Source: Phycisphaerales bacterium
GTDB taxonomy: Bacteria > Planctomycetota > Phycisphaerae > Phycisphaerales > UBA1924
Length of the DNA: 8,990 nucleotides
Direction: 5' to 3'
NCBI GenBank assembly: GCA_003511945.1
Contig: DOJA01000216.1
Location: 1-8,990, forward strand
A program made the translations under genes and the position numbers. Positions within the stretch are counted from its first letter, which is position 1, and every line of letters begins with the position of its first letter. The notes below the pieces were generated by a model. It made no database searches and was not told where the DNA came from. It saw only the letters and a program-made list of their open reading frames with translations. Shown here piece by piece: positions 5,559-8,990 of the stretch.

Positions 5559-6635
5559 ATGTTCCACATGGGCGTCGCGGCTCAGCCGTCGGTTCGAATG
5601 GGGTCGCCGGCGCTCACTCGGGGTCTATGGATCGTCGGCTTCCTGCTGGGCGGGTCCGGGTCCACAGCGATCCAACCTCCCGGGATGGTCCGCATCCCGG
5701 GCGGGGAGTTCAGCATGGGCAGCCAGGCACCGGACGCCTGGCCCGCGGAGGGGCCGGTGCATCGGGTGCGGGTCCGCGCCTTCTGGATGGACGCCACCGA
5801 GGTCACGAATGCACAGTTCGGGGCGTTCGTCGGCGCGACGGGGTATGTGACCGTGGCCGAGCGTCCGGTGGACTGGGAAGCGATGAAGCAGCAGGTCCCG
5901 CCGGGCACGCCGAAGCCGGCGGACGAGATGCTCGCGCCCGGGGCGCTGGTGTTCGTGGCGCCGGGAGAGGACGCGACGGACGAGGACCTCCGGGTGTGGT
6001 GGAAATGGACTCCCGGCGCGTGCTGGCGCCACCCGGAGGGGCCGGGGAGCACGATCGCGGGGCGCGAGAACCACCCGGTGGTGCAGGTCGCGTGGGAGGA
6101 CGCGGCCGCGTACGCCCGGTGGGCGGGCAAGCGCCTGCCGACCGAGGCGGAGTGGGAGTTCGCCGCCCGGGGCGGGATCGACGGCGCGCCCTTCGTGTGG
6201 GGCGAGGGCGAGCCCGACGATGAACGCCCGCAGGCGAACATCTGGCAGGGGGTGTTCCCCTCCAAGAACACGCTGGGCGACGGCTACCTGACCACGGCCC
6301 CGGTGAAGTCGTTCCCGCCCAACGGGTACGGGCTGTTCGACATGGCGGGCAATGTGTGGGAGTGGTGCGACGACTGGTTCCGGCTGGACCAGTACCGCGC
6401 GCGGCGCGCCGGGCTCGCGCCCGGCGCGGCGGTCGACGACCCGCGCGGGCCGGACGAGCCGTGGGACCCCAACGAGGCGTACTCGAAGAAGCGCGTCATC
6501 CGCGGGGGTTCATTCCTGTGCAACGCGTCGTACTGCTCGTCCTACCGCCCGAGCGCCCGGCTGGGCGGGGCGTACGACACGGGCACCTCGCACACGGGGT
6601 TCCGGTGTGTGAGGGATGCGGAGCCCGTGCCGTAG
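5559..6635 (+). CDS. Formylglycine-generating enzyme (sulfatase-modifying factor) with N-terminal hydrophobic segment
   Basis: A 358-residue member of the FGE-sulfatase family. This enzyme oxidises the Cys of the CxPxR motif in type I sulfatases to formylglycine, using copper and oxygen. Visible hallmarks are MVRIPGGEFSMGS (43-55), the PGACWRHPEGPGS loop, NHPVVQVAWEDAAAYARWAGKRLPTEAEWE, NGYGLFDMAGNVWEWCDDW, and the end RVIRGGSFLCNASYCSSYRPSAR...GFRCVRD. Cys321 and Cys326 have the CxxxxC spacing of the two copper-binding catalytic cysteines of human and actinobacterial FGE. This argues for a true FGE rather than one of the many family members that lack them. Residues 1-37 include a hydrophobic stretch GLWIVGFLLGG (22-32) and STA before Ile38, so export or membrane anchoring is possible and unusual for a bacterial FGE. 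The ATG at 5559 is chosen because GGAG lies six bases upstream; ATG 5556 and ATG 5568 are alternatives. No sulfatase gene lies in the window. Confidence 0.92.
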   Translation: MFHMGVAAQPSVRMGSPALTRGLWIVGFLLGGSGSTAIQPPGMVRIPGGEFSMGSQAPDAWPAEGPVHRVRVRAFWMDATEVTNAQFGAFVGATGYVTVAERPVDWEAMKQQVPPGTPKPADEMLAPGALVFVAPGEDATDEDLRVWWKWTPGACWRHPEGPGSTIAGRENHPVVQVAWEDAAAYARWAGKRLPTEAEWEFAARGGIDGAPFVWGEGEPDDERPQANIWQGVFPSKNTLGDGYLTTAPVKSFPPNGYGLFDMAGNVWEWCDDWFRLDQYRARRAGLAPGAAVDDPRGPDEPWDPNEAYSKKRVIRGGSFLCNASYCSSYRPSARLGGAYDTGTSHTGFRCVRDAEPVP

Positions 6636-6665
6636 TGGCTGCGTGCCGATGGCTGCCCGCGCGAC

Positions 6666-7280
6666 TCACGGCGTCTGCGCGTCGATGATCGTTGCCCGCG
6701 TGATGAGCAGCCGGTCCGGCAGCCCGGGGAGCGACTGCGCATTGAGGGCCACGGCGCCGCTGTTCAGGGTGAAGACGGTTTCGAGCGCGGCGCCGCCGCC
6801 GTTCTCGGAGGAAGCGTGCTGTTCGACGGAGAGACACAGGCGAACGGCGTTCTTCTGGAGCACGGAGGCGGCGGCGGTCATCCGGCGCATGATGGAGTCG
6901 CGGGTCCATTGGAGGGTCGCGACCTCGCCGTGCTGCACGAGCACGGAAAATCGACTGAGACGCACCGGCGGGGAGGGCGATTCTGCGGCGGTGATCGCTT
7001 TGCTGCGGAGGGTGTCGAACTCCTGGGCGGTCAGCGCGGCGCCGTTCGTCGCGGCGATCTCGCGGAGCAGCGGGTTCGGCGCTGCGCCGGCCGACGCGCT
7101 TGCACTGAGGTCCTCCACGATGAGCAACTCGATGGCCACACTCCGCGGGTCTGGATTGGCGGTCTTGCGATCGTCGCTTGAGGAGTACCCTCCGCCCATC
7201 AGCGAGCCCACGATGAGCGACGCCGAACCCAAGAGGATCACGAACGAGGCGACGACCAGGGCGGCCTTGGCGAAGCGCAT
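6666..7280 (-). CDS. Unrecognised exported or membrane-anchored protein
   Basis: A 204-residue protein with an N-terminal hydrophobic segment (about 5-28, FAKAALVVASFVILLGSASLIVG), then a Gly/Ser-rich linker and a soluble domain. I do not recognise a family with confidence. Two stretches, VRLSRFSVLVQHGEVATLQW and the C-terminal ALETVFTLNSGAVALNAQSLPGLPDRLLITRATII, alternate like beta strands. They faintly recall the strand-plus-'hGe/GqxA' pattern of secretin-type outer-membrane domains, but this is only an impression. The ATG at 7280 is firm: AAGGAG lies six bases upstream and the signal or anchor begins there, although an in-frame codon exists at 7340. It converges on the formylglycine-generating enzyme with a 30-base gap (6636-6665) in which I see no strong terminator. 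It appears to be monocistronic. Confidence 0.75.
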   Translation of the reverse strand: MRFAKAALVVASFVILLGSASLIVGSLMGGGYSSSDDRKTANPDPRSVAIELLIVEDLSASASAGAAPNPLLREIAATNGAALTAQEFDTLRSKAITAAESPSPPVRLSRFSVLVQHGEVATLQWTRDSIMRRMTAAASVLQKNAVRLCLSVEQHASSENGGGAALETVFTLNSGAVALNAQSLPGLPDRLLITRATIIDAQTP

Positions 7281-7286
7281 TGCGGT

Positions 7287-7292
7287 CTCCTT
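7287..7292 (-). promoter_or_regulatory. Ribosome binding site that sets the start of the unrecognised exported protein
   Basis: AAGGAG on the minus strand lies six bases before the ATG at 7280, an optimal arrangement. It rules out the 20-residue in-frame extension to 7340. Confidence 0.75.
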
Positions 7293-7340
7293 CAAAGAGA
7301 GGGCGGTCCGGGGGGGCCGAGCACAGCGCGCGGGGGTCAT

Positions 7341-7373
7341 TCGAACATACGCGGGGCGTCCCGCTCAGTTCGA
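7341..7373. promoter_or_regulatory. Nested inverted repeat upstream of the unrecognised exported protein gene
   Basis: TCGAAC (7341-7346) and GTTCGA (7368-7373) bracket GCGGG-GCGT-CCCGC (7351-7364). It lies 61-93 bases upstream of the ATG at 7280, between that gene and repeat copy B. It could be an operator or a transcript hairpin. Support is only the symmetry. Confidence 0.35.
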
Positions 7374-7392
7374 TCGGCTCGCCGACATTGCG

Positions 7393-7472
7393 GTGTGGAA
7401 CCGCTCACAGAATGACTCGAAGAGGGACGCAAGAGACGGGCGGGCCGCCCGTCCCACCGAGGAAGGGAAGTC
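7393..7472 (-). repeat. Copy B of the dispersed structured intergenic repeat
   Basis: The reverse complement of this stretch matches 3329-3402 over almost its whole length, with about six extra bases after the hairpin. The central hairpin is a perfect 19-base palindrome (GACGGGCGG-G-CCGCCCGTC, 7435-7453, plus strand), extendable to 7433-7455 through one G-U pair. Compared with copy A, a C-G pair has become A-T at the same position of the stem, and two pairs swap between G-C and G-U, so pairing is conserved while sequence changes. The CTCACAGAA end is present (7404-7412), but the opposite terminal repeat is absent or diverged. It begins 16 bases past the pgi stop codon, so here it could also act as a hairpin in the pgi 3' untranslated region. 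Confidence 0.85.
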
Positions 7473-7488
7473 ATCCGGTGCGGGGCTC

Positions 7489-8913
7489 TCAGATCTTGTG
7501 CTCGCTCGGCGCCAGCGTGCTGTTCACCTTCTGCTTCCACTCCTCGTAGCCCTGGCGCCCCATCAGCCCGAAGGTGGCGACCTTGCCGGTCTCGACGGCG
7601 GGCTGGTCGTAGGCGTCGATGTTGAGGATCAGGCCGCAGTACGCGGTGACCATCTCCCACAGGCAGATGAACTCGCCGACATGGCGGGCGTCGATGCGGG
7701 GCATCTCGATGGTGAAGCTCGGGCGCCGGCTCTCGACCAGGGCGTACTCCGTGGCGCGCTTCTCGGCGTTGAGCAGCGTGCCGAACTTCTGGCCCTCCAG
7801 GTAGCGGATCGCCTCCACGCCGAGCCCGGTGGGGATGGCCAGTTCGTCGCGCCCGAAGTCCTTGACCTCGATGAACCCGAAGACCTTGTCGTTGGGCCCT
7901 TCGCGGTAGAGCTGCACCTGCGAGTGCTGGTCGGTGGTGCCCAGGGCCTTCACGGGCGTGAACCCGGCGAAGACCTCCTTGCCCGCCTTGTCCACCCGCT
8001 TGCCCAGGGACTCGGCCCACAGCTGGCGGAACCAGTCGGCGAGCAGGTAGAGGTTGTTGGAGTAGGGCATCATCACATGGACGCCCTTGCCCTTCTCGCG
8101 CCCCAGGCGGGTGAGGAGGACCGCGAGCATGGCCGCGGGGTTCTTGCGCAGGTCGGGCACGGAGCAGCGCCGGTCCATGTCGGCGGCCCCGTCGAGCAGG
8201 GCGTCGATGTCGATGCCCGCCATGGCTGCGGAGAAGAGCCCGACCGGGGACAGGACGCTGAAGCGCCCGCCCACGCCGTCGGGCACGGGCATGGTGAGGT
8301 AGCCGTTGTCGTTGCAGATCTGGCGCATCGTGCCCTTGGCGGGGTCGGTGACGGCGACGATGTTCTGCGCGTGGCTCGCCTTGCCCAGGCGCTCGATGAG
8401 CAGGGCGCGGATGGTCATGAACTGGGCGGCGGTCTCGGCGGTCTCGCCCGACTTGCTGATGACATTGAACAGCGTGCGCTTCAGCCCGGGGTCGCTCTGC
8501 TCGCAGAACTTCAGCACCGCGCCGAAGGAGGCGGGGTCGACATTGTCGACCACGAACACGCGCGGGCCGGGGCGCTGGCTCGCGGGGAGGAGGTTGTAGG
8601 TGCTCGGGTTGAGGGCGCTCTGGAGGGCGATGTTGCCCAGCGCGCTCCCGCCGATGCCCAGAACGACCATGCTGTCGAACTGGCCTTTGCACCGGGCGAC
8701 GGCGCCCTTCACCGCGTTCACATGCTCCTTGCGCATCGGGTCAAAGGGCAGCCCGCGCCAGCGCTCCCAGCCGGTGTTGCGGGTGGCCTCCAGACTCGCG
8801 GTCCACTCCTTGACCATGCGGGCGGAGGGGGAGTCGGCGCCGAGGGAGAGGGGGTCCAGCCCGTGCGGGCCGACGCGGTCGGACAGCGTGTTGGCGAAGT
8901 GGAGGGTGAGCAT
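7489..8913 (-). CDS. pgi: Glucose-6-phosphate isomerase
   Basis: A 474-residue enzyme that interconverts glucose-6-phosphate and fructose-6-phosphate in the cytoplasm (glycolysis and gluconeogenesis). It has two SIS-type sugar-phosphate domains. The first shows VVLGIGGSALGN (83-94) and VISKSGETAET (151-161). The family signatures GVGGRFSVLSPVG (213-225) and NIDAYDQPAVETGK (431-444) are both present. Expected catalytic residues are visible: Glu301 in QLWAESLGK, His330 in TTDQHSQ, and Lys444. Length fits the short bacterial form (about 450 residues) rather than the ~550-residue enterobacterial or eukaryotic form. The start is not decided by a ribosome site. ATG 8913 gives MLTLHFANTL, which fits the usual N-terminus; GTG 8922 would add three residues. 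Structured repeat copy B lies directly downstream. Confidence 0.96.
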   Translation of the reverse strand: MLTLHFANTLSDRVGPHGLDPLSLGADSPSARMVKEWTASLEATRNTGWERWRGLPFDPMRKEHVNAVKGAVARCKGQFDSMVVLGIGGSALGNIALQSALNPSTYNLLPASQRPGPRVFVVDNVDPASFGAVLKFCEQSDPGLKRTLFNVISKSGETAETAAQFMTIRALLIERLGKASHAQNIVAVTDPAKGTMRQICNDNGYLTMPVPDGVGGRFSVLSPVGLFSAAMAGIDIDALLDGAADMDRRCSVPDLRKNPAAMLAVLLTRLGREKGKGVHVMMPYSNNLYLLADWFRQLWAESLGKRVDKAGKEVFAGFTPVKALGTTDQHSQVQLYREGPNDKVFGFIEVKDFGRDELAIPTGLGVEAIRYLEGQKFGTLLNAEKRATEYALVESRRPSFTIEMPRIDARHVGEFICLWEMVTAYCGLILNIDAYDQPAVETGKVATFGLMGRQGYEEWKQKVNSTLAPSEHKI

Positions 8914-8936
8914 GACGCTCACGGTACGACGGGCGG

Positions 8937-8951
8937 CCTTTCGCCGAAAGG
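8937..8951. promoter_or_regulatory. 15-base perfect palindrome upstream of pgi
   Basis: CCTTTCG-C-CGAAAGG lies 24 bases upstream of the pgi ATG at 8913, with no ribosome site between. It could be a dimeric-repressor operator or a short 5' leader hairpin. Only the symmetry and position support this. Confidence 0.4.
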
Positions 8952-8964
8952 GGCGGGAGAGCGA

Positions 8965-8990
8965 GGGTCTGGGGTCGGGGGTCGGGGGTC
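8965..8990. repeat. GGGGGTC-type tandem repeat at the right edge
   Basis: Four successive units GGGTCT, GGGGTC, GGGGGTC, GGGGGTC run to the last base. The tract probably continues outside the window. On the plus strand it has four or more G-runs and could form a G-quadruplex. It lies upstream of pgi. Such a repeat is also a natural place for an assembly to break. Confidence 0.75.

Noticed and set aside
7433..7455. Classical Rho-independent terminator for pgi
   Set aside because: The stem is strong but no T-run follows it on the pgi strand, so I call it part of the repeat and leave termination as a possibility.
7337..8692. Open frame of 451 residues on the minus strand overlapping pgi and repeat copy B
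   Set aside because: It is an out-of-frame shadow of pgi (Arg/Pro/His-rich) that continues into the intergenic repeat. All pgi motifs are in the other frame.
1..8990. tRNA or rRNA genes, CRISPR arrays, transposases or integrases
   Set aside because: None could be recognised. No regularly spaced repeats and no recombinase motifs were seen on either strand.

Overview
The window is GC-rich and looks like a piece of a Planctomycetota chromosome, most likely class Phycisphaerae. The main reason is the exported endonuclease at the left end. It carries a C-terminal pair of EF-hand, dockerin-like repeats of the form CPGDAN.D..VDFDDI...L..W, a tail typical of secreted proteins in that class. This assignment is inference from protein style and base composition. 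No rRNA, tRNA, CRISPR array or transposase is visible. Both ends are G-rich low-complexity sequence, so the 8990 bases may be a complete short contig.

Layout. On the minus strand, reading from about 3170 down to 40, lie a small Hpt phosphotransfer protein, a receiver-GGDEF response regulator (a probable diguanylate cyclase with an intact inhibitory site), and a secreted endonuclease I. A 253-base gap (3170-3422) follows and holds one copy of a short structured repeat. Next on the minus strand are an exported alpha/beta-hydrolase-fold protein (3423-4559) and an AraC-family regulator (4674-5477). Divergent from the regulator is a formylglycine-generating enzyme (5559-6635, plus strand). Converging on it is an unrecognised membrane-anchored or exported protein (6666-7280, minus). 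A 208-base gap holds the second, inverted copy of the structured repeat, and glucose-6-phosphate isomerase (7489-8913, minus) fills the right end.

Functional reading. Hpt plus receiver-GGDEF looks like a phosphorelay that ends in cyclic-di-GMP, possibly co-transcribed with the nuclease. The AraC regulator and the sulfatase-activating enzyme share an 81-base divergent promoter region and may form a regulatory pair, but no sulfatase lies in the window. pgi is ordinary central metabolism.

The most unusual observations are these. (1) Two inverted copies of a roughly 75-80-base intergenic repeat lie 4 kb apart. Their central hairpin shows a compensatory base-pair change between copies, and one copy has 9-base terminal inverted repeats. 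(2) The exported alpha/beta-hydrolase protein has lost both the nucleophile and the catalytic histidine, so it is probably a pseudoenzyme or has different chemistry. (3) The formylglycine-generating enzyme has both catalytic cysteines but also an N-terminal hydrophobic segment that suggests export.
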